Source: Cristatella mucedo (lineage: Eukaryota; Bryozoa; Phylactolaemata; Cristatellidae). From it: a stretch of DNA of 41,868 nt. The notes beneath the pieces are model-generated. The model was not told the DNA's origin and searched no databases. It was given only the letters and a program-made list of their open reading frames with translations. Positions 31,671-40,501 of this stretch are shown piece after piece. Numbering within the stretch: position 1 is the first letter of the stretch; the number at the start of each line of letters is the position of its first letter. The stretch is taken from contig WPIO01000461.1 in NCBI GenBank assembly GCA_009760855.2, forward strand, positions 1-41,868, given 5' to 3'. The position numbers and the translations under genes are program-made.

Positions 31671-33001
31671 AGGTCCTCTCATCTCGCCTGGGTATAACTG
31701 GCACTGCTCTGCAGTGGTTCAGGTCCGATCTCAGTGAGAGACTCCAGAGTATTGACGTGAATGGACAAAGATCATCTGAAGTACCTCTGAGAAAAATATG
31801 GAGTTCCTCAGGGCTCAGTGCTAGGTCTAGTTTTTTCACGGTTTATCCTCTCCCCCTTGCTGATGTGATTGCCAAGCACAATCTAGGCTTTCACTTCTAT
31901 GCGGATGACACTCAGTTGTACCTTTGCTTTGATCCCTCCCAGCCTTCGAGCACCTCAAATTCTCTGAACTCACTAGCTGCATGCATTGATGACATCCGCA
32001 CATGGATGGCAGCAAATTTTCTAAAACTAAACGATGACAAAAACGATAAAAACTTACATTGTTATGGGCAAACCCAGTGTGATTTCAGAGATTGGAAAGG
32101 CTGTCTCTCAAAAATTGGCTCTGCCAGCATATCTCTTGTCAAAAATCAGCTCGAATTCTAGGTGTCATATCCCAAACCGACCTCTCGTTAGACGACCACA
32201 TCAGCTCCACAGTCAAATCCGCCTATTTTCAGCTTCATAACATTGCTAATATTCGGGCTTGTTTAGATAAAGATACCACGTCCAAGTTGATCCATGCATT
32301 TCATGACATCTCGTCTCGACTTCTGCAACTCACTGCTTACTAGCCTACCAGCATGTGCGATCAGGCGATTGCAGCTGGTGCAAAACTCTGCAGCTAGGCT
32401 TGTCTGTCGTGAGCGTCGCAGTTGCCACATTACTCCACTTCTCGCCGACCTGCACTGGCTACCAGTCAAGCAACAGATTGACTTTAAGGTTTTGTCGCTC
32501 ACTTTTAGGTCCCTTCATTCTATGGCTCCAGCTTATCTCTCCGACATACTCCCCCATTAGGCCAAGCATCATACCACCCGCTTTTTTCGGAATCCAACAG
32601 TCTAGAAATACCTCGTACAAACCATAAATCCTTTGGAGACATTTGCATTTAGTTTGTATGCTCCCAAAGCCTGGAACTCCCTCCCGACCTGCGTCAGAAC
32701 ATCTTTTGACGTGACCATATTTAAAAGAACTTAAAAACACACCTATTTAGGACAGCATTTAGTGGGTCCCTGTGATTCGTCCTTGATGTGCTTATGCGTG
32801 CTGACACTGTGCATGCTGCCACTAACCACATTTGCATGCTGACCCTGTGCATGTCACCCCTAACCATGTTATTCATTTTGTTTGTTTTTCAAGCATGATT
32901 TTACTTACCATTCAATTGCATTTCCCTTTGAAGCAAATGTAAAGCGCGAGAGATTACGTTCTCTGAGGGTGCTCTATCAAGTACATTATTATTATTAGGT
33001 C
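31671..33001 (+). mobile_element. LINE A insertion with AGGTC target-site duplication
   Basis: AGGTC at 31671-31675 is repeated at 32997-33001, flanking LINE A sequence 31676-32996. The element is truncated inside RT: it opens CTCTCATCTCGCCTGGGTAT, just after motif A, and reads through GSVLG-like, FHFYADDTQLYL and the C-terminal blocks, with several indels. It ends in AAAGCGCGAGAGATTACG, a shortened hairpin, then (ATT)n. It shares the GACATTTGCATTTAG variant (about 32638) with the 16116-18901 copy. It interrupts a duplicated segment whose uninterrupted version is at about 38570. Confidence 0.9.
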
Positions 33002-33250
33002 TGTCACGTTGTCGATTTCCTTCTATGTGAGAAACTATTTTAAACTTGAAGTCTAGAATCGATGAACTACAGATCTATGCTGTCTAACATCTAGCAATGG
33101 AATTGACTAATTCAAGCCCATACTAAAGTATCATTTCCTCGGCTATGAGTCGTAGCTCAGCTATTTCCATATTTGCATAATTGCCAATTTTAAAGTGTCG
33201 ATGTCTCTGTTGTTTGGTTGACTACGACGGTTAAAAAACAAACAACTAGC
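33002..33250. repeat. Diverged duplicated segment, copy 1 (right part)
   Basis: Continues the collinearity with 38565-38805: GTGAGAAACTATTTTAAACT vs GTGAGAAACTACTTTAAGCT, CTTGAAGTCTAGAATCGATG vs CTTGAAATCTAGGATTGATG, GACTACGACGGTTA vs GACTACGACAGTTA. Similarity stops close to where the MBD exon begins in copy 2. Confidence 0.75.
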
Positions 33251-33516
33251 ACTGTCAACCAAGTAATTACTAAAGAATTTAGCAAATGCACTGACATAAC
33301 TTCGCATTTACGTAAAATCGTATTAGGCCTCTTAAGGCATGACTTGCCAATTGATACATAATCGCCATATGCTCGCAGCCGATCTATCGTTTACTGTCTC
33401 GAGTAAAGCTAGTTCTACCGGTAGCAGCAACAACTAACCCTGCATGTCATCTTAAAAAGAGATACGAACGGTCAATGCTCAAGATGTACAGATTCGCTGT
33501 TTCGTCCGTCACATAC

Positions 33517-33849
33517 CTTACGATGGCCAATACCACTTTCCCAAATCTCTAAACTTTTGTCAGCCATTTCTGCGCCGCATCCCAGTACAGCATTGCCTGG
33601 CAATGAGTGGGCAACAAGGTTTGGCACTGCCAAAGCACTTCTAGCCACATCCCCGCCATTGTTGATGCTGAAGGCCGGCACTAGCACAGTGAATGTGATG
33701 GTCAAGCCACTGCCACACGAATCACCTTTGGTATTGCCTAAAGAAAAGTGGATTGGATCACTTGGGAGCCTGAGCATCTTCATTGCTTCTGCCGAGATCC
33801 AAGACTTTCCAGATGCCCGAATTATGGCTGCACGAAACGAATGCTCTTT
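33517..33849 (-). CDS. Candidate exon, unidentified protein
   Basis: A 333-bp minus-strand segment open in phase 0 from a GCATGCTTTAG|AAAGAGC acceptor (AG at 33851-33850) to a CGTAAG|GTATGTGA donor. It encodes 111 residues, including ASGKSWISAEAMKML, LTITFTVLVPAFSINN and LPGNAVLGCGAEMADKSLE. I do not recognise the family. The opposite strand is also open here (33557-33853), with a strong polypyrimidine acceptor (CTAAACTTTTGTCAG near 33562), so the coding strand is uncertain. Its phase would also fit after the MBD exon at 39018-38822, but a closer terminal exon at 36310-36221 fits that gene better. Confidence 0.3.
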
Positions 33850-34011
33850 CTAAAGCATGCAGATGACACGGTTTAAACACTAAGTCAATGGTCCAATATC
33901 CAGATCACATAGGCCAATCTAGAAGACAAAGTAAACTTTCTCGAACCTGTTACATGTAACCAATTGCATACTATCTCGAACCTATGACGCATTACATGAA
34001 TGTAGCATAGG

Positions 34012-34012
34012 N
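34012..34012. other. Ambiguous base (N)
   Basis: The only N in the window. It sits in an AT-rich stretch (33900-34090) with imperfect repeats of CGAACCT..AC; unresolved in the assembly. Confidence 0.99.
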
Positions 34013-34095
34013 TCAGACGAAACGAGGCGAAATCAAAGCAGATTATTCGTAAATTGACATCAATACAAATATTGAGAGTCGTCAATTTTCTTACC

Positions 34096-34710
34096 TATAT
34101 ACTCTCACCCAGTCCACCTTCTACCGTTACTATCGAAGACACTGGGACGAAATCACGGCTCACCAACTGAGCTTATTGAAATTTCAAACCTTGCTAGTAA
34201 GCCTCAGTCCGGTTTTAGAGCTCATCCCTCAAAGAGTCAGCATTGCCTCGGGTTTATAACGACCTTAGGATTTGCAGGCCCAGGTACAGTATCTCTGCTT
34301 GCTTTGCCCGACCTTCAGCAGCTTTCGATACCATTATCCTTCTTGAGCGTCTTTTTATTGTTGCCTAGGCGTCAGTGGTACCGAACTGCAATCTTTTAAA
34401 TGCTATCCCAGTGGGAGAGTCTTAAGTATCAATGTGAATGGAAAAAATCATTTGACAAACCTCTGAAGTATGGCGTATCTCAGGGCTCTGTGCCTGGTCC
34501 CGTTCTATACGTGGTTTATACTCTCCCTCTTGCCGATACGATTGCCAGGCACAACCAAAGCATTTCAAATCTACAAAGATGACACTTAGTTTTGTACTTT
34601 TGCATTGATCCGTGCTATCCTTCAAGCCCTCTGAATTCTCTCAATTCCCTTGCTGCGTCTTTTTAAAGACATACCTACTTGCGTGACAGAAAACTTTCTT
34701 CAAACTGAAT
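34096..34710 (+). mobile_element. Old LINE A-type relic, part 1 (RT)
   Basis: Decayed RT: CACCCAGTCCACCTTCTACC (YRPVSLLP block), CCGGTTTTAGAGCTCATCC, CGATACCATTATCCTTCTTG, SQGSVPGPVLYVVYTLPLAD, to CTTCAAACTGAATGATGA (LKLNDD block). It stops exactly where a younger LINE A begins at 34716; part 2 picks up at 35338. Confidence 0.8.
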
Positions 34711-35337
34711 GATGATAATAATAATAATAATAATAATAATTCACTTGATAAAGCGCCCTCAGAGAAATTAATCTCTCTCTAGGCGCTTTACATTTGCTGT
34801 AAAGTGAAATGCAATTGAATGGTAAGTAAAATCATGCTTGAAAAAACAAACGAAATGAATAATATGGTTATGCCCTGGATTTAGGGGTAGGGGTGACATG
34901 CACAGGGTCAGCATGCAAATGTGGTTAGTGGCAGCATGCACACAGTGTCAGCACGCATAAGCACATCAAAGACGAATCACAGGGACCCACTAAATGCTGT
35001 CCTAAATAGGTGTGTTTTTAGGTTCCTTTTAAATGTGGTCAGGTCAGGAGATGTTCTGACGCAGGTCGGGAGGGAGTTCCAGGCTTTGGGAGCATATGAA
35101 CTAAATGCACGGTCTCCAAAGGATTTATGGTTCGTACGAGGTATTTCCAGACTGTTGGATTCCGAGAAGCGGGTGGTACGATGCTTGGCCTGATGGGGTA
35201 GTATATCTGACAGATAGGCTGGAGCCATAGAATGAAGGGACCTAAAAGTGAGCGACAAAACCTTGAAGGCAATCCATTGCTTGACTGGTAGCCAGTGCAG
35301 GTCGGCGAGAAGTGGAGTAACGTGGCAACTGCGATGA
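34711..35337 (-). mobile_element. Young LINE A insertion with GATGA target-site duplication
   Basis: GATGA at 34711-34715 and 35333-35337 brackets a 5'-truncated minus-strand LINE A (34716-35332): (TAA)n tail, hairpin (AAAGCGCCCTCAGAGAAAT..CTAGGCGCTTT), 3' UTR and an open C-terminal ORF2 frame (LTFRSLHSMAPAYLSDILPH, FGDRAFSSYAPKAWNSLP, TFKRNLKTHLFRTAFSGSL, stop). It is truncated at GCAGTTGCCAC. Sequence is close to the best copies. An extra TTATGCCCTGGATTTAG lies at about 34868 in the 3' UTR. Confidence 0.95.
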
Positions 35338-35970
35338 AAGAAACTTAATTTTTGCTATGGGAAAACAAGGGCAACTCGGAAATTAGAAAATCTGAAGCTC
35401 AAAATTCGCTCTTCAAGCATATGTCTTATTACAGGTGCCCGAAATCTAGGTGGAATATTTCAAAGGACCTTTTATTAGACGACTACATCAGCTCTACAGT
35501 CAACTCTGCCTGCTTTCAGCTGCTAAGATTTGGGCTTGCTTAGACAGGGATATTATATCCAGCCTCTACTTCCTTTACTCGGTACTTGCTGGGGCAGTGT
35601 TTTGGTGCAACACGCAGCAGCTCGGCTTATCTGTCACGAGCTTCGCAGTTGCCACGTGTGTTATCATTCCTCCCTGAACTACAATTTCAAGCAGGGCATC
35701 GAATGCAAGAATCTGTCCCACACTTTTTATCTCATTCTTTCTTTCTCTGGCTGTAGCCTATCTATCAAAACTACTCCCTACCAGGCTAGACATCATACTG
35801 ACTGCTTTTCAAAATCTAATCGCTTACCTACACCTCCAGCAATTTTAGGCCATCGCCGGTGTTCCCCCACCTGTCACTGGCAATACAGGATTTACAGCTT
35901 CACCACCGGAACCTGTGAGAGCTAGATCACCTGACCTACTTCATGAGCTAGATCACTTGACCTATTTCAT
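35338..35970 (+). mobile_element. Old LINE A-type relic, part 2 (ORF2 C-terminus)
   Basis: Resumes directly after part 1: TTTTTGCTATGGGAAAAC (LLVMGKP block), GCCCGAAATCTAGGTGGAAT, GACTACATCAGCTCTACAGT, then CTTATCTGTCACGAGCTTCG and CATCATACTGACTGC. A 26-bp unit starting GAGCTAGATCACCTGACCTA is tandemly duplicated at 35919-35944 and 35945-35970. Confidence 0.8.
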
Positions 35971-36220
35971 GATCTAGCCATGGTCGTTCCTCTTACCCAT
36001 GCTGTCAGCCCTCCAGGTTATGACTCAAGGTAAACAGCAGTGCATTTCCTTAATGGGGCCTAGTAAACGTCCATCACTCGATCCTGTCAATCATGTGTAG
36101 CCTATGGCTAGAGCCAACAGTCAACCTTGGCCCAGCTCAAAGTCCACTAAGTGCACACGGAGGAGTGACACCAATGATATCAACGACTTAGCTGCAAAAT
36201 TACTCACCATTTTTCATTGA

Positions 36221-36310
36221 TTAATTGCTCTCGGTTGTGGCACCGTCAGCATCGTTGGCAGCAGGTTCTCGGTGAGTGGCAGCCGTCGACAGCAAGTTCT
36301 CAGGTGATGG
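36221..36310 (-). CDS. Probable last exon of the MBD-domain gene
   Basis: A good minus-strand acceptor, CTTCTCGTGTTTTCGTGCTTAG|CCATCACC, opens a phase-0 frame of 29 codons (PSPENLLSTAATHREPAAND, then ADGATTESN) ending TAA at 36223-36221. Phase 0 is what the exon at 39018-38822 leaves, and the hydrophilic Ala/Thr/Glu-rich character continues that exon's tail. A near-repeat (GGCAGCAGGTTCTCGGTGA / GACAGCAAGTTCTCAGGTGA on plus) lies inside it. A GTGAGT just past the stop could be an alternative donor. The assignment rests on phase, splice signal and composition only. Confidence 0.4.
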   Translation of the reverse strand, partial: PSPENLLSTAATHREPAANDADGATTESN

Positions 36311-36639
36311 CTAAGCACGAAAACACGAGAAGAAATGGATTTAAAGTCACCACAAAGCCGACCGATGCACAGCTACATTAATCATCAGGCCTCCCACTCT
36401 CATTTCAAATACTTCCGAATAAGGTTTCGCCTCGTTTCACCCACTCGTCTGATTCCGGTCGTTTTCTAGGCTCCTTTCGTGTACGCCCAGAGGTCTCGAT
36501 CACGTGATCTCATAAATCACTCTATGGTGCGACATCCATAGGCTCCCATTACCGATAACATCCAAGTAAAGCTAAAATACACACTCACGGCCAACCCTCG
36601 TTCAGTACGAACGGCTATTGGCTGCAGCCGCTTGCACAC

Positions 36640-36810
36640 TAGGTAAGGTGGTTGCTTTCACGATCTCGGTCCCGAGGTCATGAGTTCGAATCCTGTGGAG
36701 GGCGATCCTTTATCGCCCCTGCAAACGGTGGTGATAGCCGTAAAGGCTCTTCTGTCGCTGTACAAACAGAGGCTGTTAAATCGGGTAGTATTCTTAATAA
36801 ACATTAATTA
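36640..36810 (+). mobile_element. tRNA-derived SINE (family C)
   Basis: B-box AGTTCGAATCC at 36683-36693, a head with CACTAGGTAAGGTGGTTGC, body GGCGATCCTTTATCGCCCC, GGTGGTGATAGCCGTAAAGG, TCTTCTGTCGCTGTACAAAC, and an AT-rich end (AATAAACATTAATTATTATT). It lies upstream (relative to the minus-strand gene) of the probable last MBD exon, inside its intron. Confidence 0.65.
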
Positions 36811-37699
36811 TTATTTATTAAAATCGTGCTCAAATTGAAAATACTTCCTTCAGCTCTCTTAAGTCATTAAAGGCATCTTTACGTTCACTATATTCATTAC
36901 TATATTGCTAGCATCAGGCAGTTTACAGACAGAAAATAGTGAAACTAAATGTTCACTTTACATATTTTTCAATGACCACTACTTTATATGTTCATTGTAC
37001 TTATAATCGTCCATACTCTTGCAATGATCTCGCTAGTGGAGAGATGGTCACATAAAGTTGGATACTGTACATGTTTTTACGTATTGGAAGTCGTAAGCAT
37101 CTCGTCAGACACTGCTGTGAAGCAAAATTAGCTTGGTAGCACGGTAGGTCCACGGAGATAGATGAGACAATATTCAATTTCACAGACTCCTCTGCTTAAA
37201 AAAAACGGAATAATATTCGCCATCTAAATGTAGGCTTTTGGATTTGACCGTTGGGTAAAATGAGCCTACTGACAAAATTAAGATTTTACTGCTTCACCGC
37301 ATAAAAAAATATTAAACTGCAATTCGAACCGTTTTGCCGTTTGGCAGACGCCAAAAAAAAGAATTAGCATACTAGCTCTCTACTAAATTATCGCCTGTTT
37401 CAGCTCTTCCTGCTATGGAAAATTGAAAGTGATTAATGGTGTAGCAAATTGTTTGTGCTTACCAATGAAAAATGTGGTCATCCTCGAAAGTAAGTCGTTC
37501 AAAAGTTTCGTCGATCGAATATCGCCATTTCAGACATTCAGTCCAACGTGCTAGCCTGCTTGCATAGGGGAAAGCATGAACCAGGAGATCTGATTATGTC
37601 AACTGCATTCCAACACGACTGCTATCAATATGGACCCTGGGTAAAGTTCATACACTGAGCCACAATGCCTGCTACATCATGGCTACTTCACATACAGAT
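36811..37699. other. MBD-gene intron, no feature recognised
   Basis: AT-rich sequence with poly-A runs near 37196 and 37352; no open frame of note and no transposon block aligned by eye. Confidence 0.35.
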
Positions 37700-38095
37700 G
37701 AACAGGTTCCCCAGTTTTATTCTTCTCGTACCCTCGGGTCTTATCTACGCATACAATATATTAGCTATTCCATAACTCAGCTGCTTATAGACCACTGGCA
37801 ACATCAGGTTTCGCTCAGCAGTTCCTAGACTGTGGAACTCACTTCCACGATTCGTAGGTGACGAAATCTACTTTCCTGCTCCCTACTGCAGCAGAAGCCG
37901 TCTGAGCAGCTACCTTCACGTAAGCTAACTCGAGTAGCAGGCTTTTTCTAGATGCCTTGCACGACCAACTTCTCGTTTGCTCAAATGTCTCAATCTTATT
38001 CTTCTATGCTTTTAACTTGGCCACATTTCATTAACACAAAGTTTACTTGCAACCATATGGGCACCGAAAGCCATCTGGCCTTTGCGTGCCCTACA
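37700..38095 (+). mobile_element. Old LINE B-like relic
   Basis: CTCGTACCCTCGGGTCTTAT, ATATATTAGCTATTCCATAA (LAVPF block), CAGCAGTTCCTAGACTGTGG, AACTCACTTCCACGATTCG and CCATATGGGCACCGAAAGCC (YRMRTES block) follow LINE B order with much divergence. Its right part is included in the duplicated segment. Confidence 0.6.
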
Positions 38096-38805
38096 GATTG
38101 ATCTTAATTGTTTGAAAGTAGCAAATCCACCTACCACTTCCGGCTTTGTGGAAATGCAGACTAGCCGACATAAACCTGTAGTTAATGAACGGATTTTGGA
38201 TCGATTCGATGGGGATAATGGAGTACCAGGGGTAACACAATTCAAGGAGGCATTGGAATGTTACGAGAGACTATCTGTAGAGATTGTGGAAGCCATACAG
38301 AAAATGAATGCTTTGAACGACTTCCATCAACAAAACAAAGTTAATCTTAAGCGACATTAAGCTATGTTCTAGTCGAGTAGAAATTTCGTAAAGAAAAACT
38401 CACTGATATTACAGATACGAAACTAATATTTCGGTCCATCAAGTACATTTGTAGTTCAAAGACAGTGATCTGATTAATCGAATAGACAAAATGTCCAACC
38501 TAAAATTGGTCCAATGAGCAAGGTCTGGGTGGCTTCCCACGTTCACGTGCAGAACGAGACAACCACGTTGTGGCTTTCCCTTAAGGTGAGAAACTACTTT
38601 AAGCTTGAAATCTAGGATTGATGATAAAGCAAGCCAAGCTTTTTAAAATCTACCTATGGATATGACCAATTCAAGATCATATACAAGCATCATCGACTCT
38701 GGCAACGAGTTGCCGCAGAGCGATTTCCATGGTTGCAGTTAAGCTAATTTTTACTCAAGTCAACTTTTCCTGTGCCTGTAAGACTACGACAGTTAGAAGA
38801 GCAAC
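37910..38805. repeat. Diverged duplicated segment, copy 2 (uninterrupted)
   Basis: Collinear counterpart of 31010-31670 plus 33002-33250. The site equivalent to the LINE A insertion reads straight through at about 38565 (CGTGCAGAACGAGACAACC). A 92-codon plus-strand frame (38082-38360) lies inside but is not preserved in copy 1. The right edge nearly coincides with the donor of the MBD exon at 38822. Confidence 0.75.
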
Positions 38806-38821
38806 AAAATAGCTCTCTCAC

Positions 38822-39018
38822 CGGAATAATCTCGGCCGTTGCAATAGCTGCCGTCTGCTGCTGCTTCAACTTTAGCTTTGCAACACGTGACGGCAGCTGG
38901 TTGCTAGTTTGCTGTTTCTGTCGAGCCATTCGCACCATCTCGAAAAGTGGTCGAAAGACCGGTCTTTGAAGGAAAGTAAAATTTTCTTCAGAAATGTCAT
39001 TGGCTCCTGTATCTTGCA
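38822..39018 (-). CDS. MBD-domain gene, exon with end of MBD and basic tail
   Basis: A minus-strand exon of 197 bp between CATTCCTCATTTAG|TGCAAGATAC (AG at 39020-39019) and ATTCCG|GTGAGAGA. With the previous exon's last base it reads LQDTGANDISEENFTFLQRP. The EENFTF part aligns with the FDF-type strand closing MBD folds. A Lys/Arg/Gln-rich tail follows (FEMVRMARQKQQ, SRVAKLKLKQQQTAAIATAE), which could help DNA binding or nuclear import. It ends in phase 0. No stop interrupts it. A search with MBD profiles would settle the family; the C-terminal end of the MBD resembles MBD4 more than MBD2/3, and no glycosylase domain was seen in the window. Confidence 0.75.
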
Positions 39019-39118
39019 CTAAATGAGGAATGAAAGATCAATCAATGAACTATCCCAGCAATTCGGTCCAAGCCGTTATGATTTGCAGACAAATTGACAT
39101 GAAGCTTCTGTTACTTAC

Positions 39119-39146
39119 GGAACTTGTGCAGTTGTGGCACGGATCT
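39119..39146 (-). CDS. MBD-domain gene, 28-bp micro-exon
   Basis: Bounded by ATTATTTCATTTTAG|AGATCC and AGTTCC|GTAAGTAAC, both strong signals. It reads RSVPQLHKF plus one base. Joined in phase to the exon before it (SPKGVKL|) it gives the MBD signature SPKGVKLRSVPQLHKFLQ, the equivalent of the SPSGKKFRSKPQLxxYL stretch of known MBDs. It joins the next exon with phase continuity as well. At 28 bp it is too short to be found by frame scanning, but the conserved motif it completes makes it convincing. Confidence 0.8.
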
Positions 39147-40426
39147 CTAAAATGAAATAATACCGATTAAGATTACTTAATCTGCATATAATTGCGCCAC
39201 AATAAAGTCATAATAATACTTATAGGTCGTTTGTACCGTGCCATGAAAAAGTAGGTAAAATCCCTTGATCAGCATGTTGCCAATAAATTGATAAGCAAGG
39301 TTTATCGTCATGCCCTGAAAAATAGTTAGACTGGAATGCAAATAAAGATTAGTATCGTGCTTAGGCCAGCATGCTGCAGCACCCAAGAAGACACTGAGGC
39401 CCACCGGTTGGTTAGACCTTGGGCTATCAAAATGCACTGAATCATGCACAGGAAAGCAGGCAAACTACGCAAGAACTGAAAGACAAGTTCACTACGGTGC
39501 TATTCCTAGTGGGCTCTATCGTACCTTCATTCCTTGAAACAGCAAATGGGCTACCGTCCGAACAGTTGATACCACAAACGACGAAGCACCATACTATAGT
39601 TGCTAATGGAAAAGGCACATAAGAACGCGATTTCAGGGTTAGAAAGCTGTACGCTCGAACAATGTCACGAGTCATTAGGTAGAAGGAGTGTACCTTTTCT
39701 GATTAAATAGCAGAATGTGACAAAGTGACAAGAGCCGGAAGCTTCGATCATTGTTTTAAATGGGCAATCTATAGCTCTAGCAGGTGCTCTTTATTGGCCC
39801 CCCACCTGAAGACATGAGATTAGGAGGCCCTAGATAGAGACCAGAGTATCGCCCTTCTTACATTTTCTCCCCGAGAACAAGCCCTCCTCCCAGGATTCCA
39901 AGAAGTCGCTGCCAGGCTGAGACGACAGGCGTTCGAAACGTTCGCTCGGTCACGTAATGGTGGTAGCCTTATATCCTGTCAGCTGTGGAGTCATTAAAAT
40001 ACTCCTGAAGTAGCTGCTACGAAACAGGGAAAAATCAGTGCTGCATTGAGCCAAACCTATCCACAATGAGGCTGTCGAAATGTTCATGCTGACGAAAAAG
40101 GCATGCAAACTGGCAACAATCTGAGAAAGGGTTGGCTGCAAGTCCTCAGAAAGACAATCTTCATGCAAGACGCCTGTGAAAAAACCCGTGACCGGACTTT
40201 CGGCCGTTAAGTTGCCTTGGCAAATAGCATCTCTTTCACCGAAGCGACAGAACTTTGGGCAGCTGCTGGATCTCTATAGGGCTTGGCGAATAGGCCATGA
40301 ATTATCCTTGGCTAGTCAAACGCAGGGTAATGCAAATCAATTATGGAAGTAGTTCGGAATGGCTAGAATGAACTCATCGATCATATGGCTACACACAGAG
40401 AGGCATATTTTTCGCAATGTACTCAC
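39147..40426. other. MBD-gene intron; no recognised element
   Basis: Minus-strand intron of about 1.3 kb. A GC-rich patch with GGCGTTCGAAACGTTCG at about 39929-39945 resembles a B-box by chance only. A splice-bounded 78-bp open segment at 39237-39314 was considered and rejected as an exon of this transcript. Confidence 0.4.
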
Positions 40427-40501
40427 CAGCTTGACACCTTTTGGCGACACGTAGTAGGCATCGCCCGTTCTTGTTTTCTGTTTACGTTGTCTAAGAACAA
40501 C
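40427..40501 (-). CDS. MBD-domain gene, exon with core of the methyl-CpG-binding domain
   Basis: A 75-bp phase-0 exon, GCGTTTTAG|GTTGTTCT to AAGCTG|GTGAGT (a consensus donor), encoding VVLRQRKQKTRTGDAYYVSP then KGVKL. It matches the MBD core: the VV..R strand, the basic loop, and the D-x-YY-SP-G motif that contacts methylated CpG. By family knowledge such proteins bind methylated DNA and recruit repressors or repair enzymes. The expected preceding GWxR is not in frame; GTTGGAAGCG, which would read (G)WKR in another frame, lies directly upstream of the acceptor (40517-40508). The upstream coding exon was not identified. Confidence 0.8.

Noticed and set aside
38082-38360. A 92-codon plus-strand frame, hydrophilic and exon-like
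   Set aside because: It lies in the diverged duplicated segment and the paralogous stretch at 31190-31470 is full of stops and indels, with conservation no better than in the non-coding parts.
39237-39314. A 78-bp minus-strand segment with good splice signals (CTATTTTTCAG|GGC, GGCACG|GTACAA) and phase 0, opening GMTINLAYQFIGNM
   Set aside because: Including it would separate SPKGVKL from RSVPQL and break the MBD fold. At most it is a cryptic or alternative exon; no motif supports it.
39796-39990. A possible SINE D copy (CTAGATAGAGACCAG and GGCGTTCGAAACG)
   Set aside because: Tail and box order and spacing do not match the other copies, and the similarity is limited to short words.
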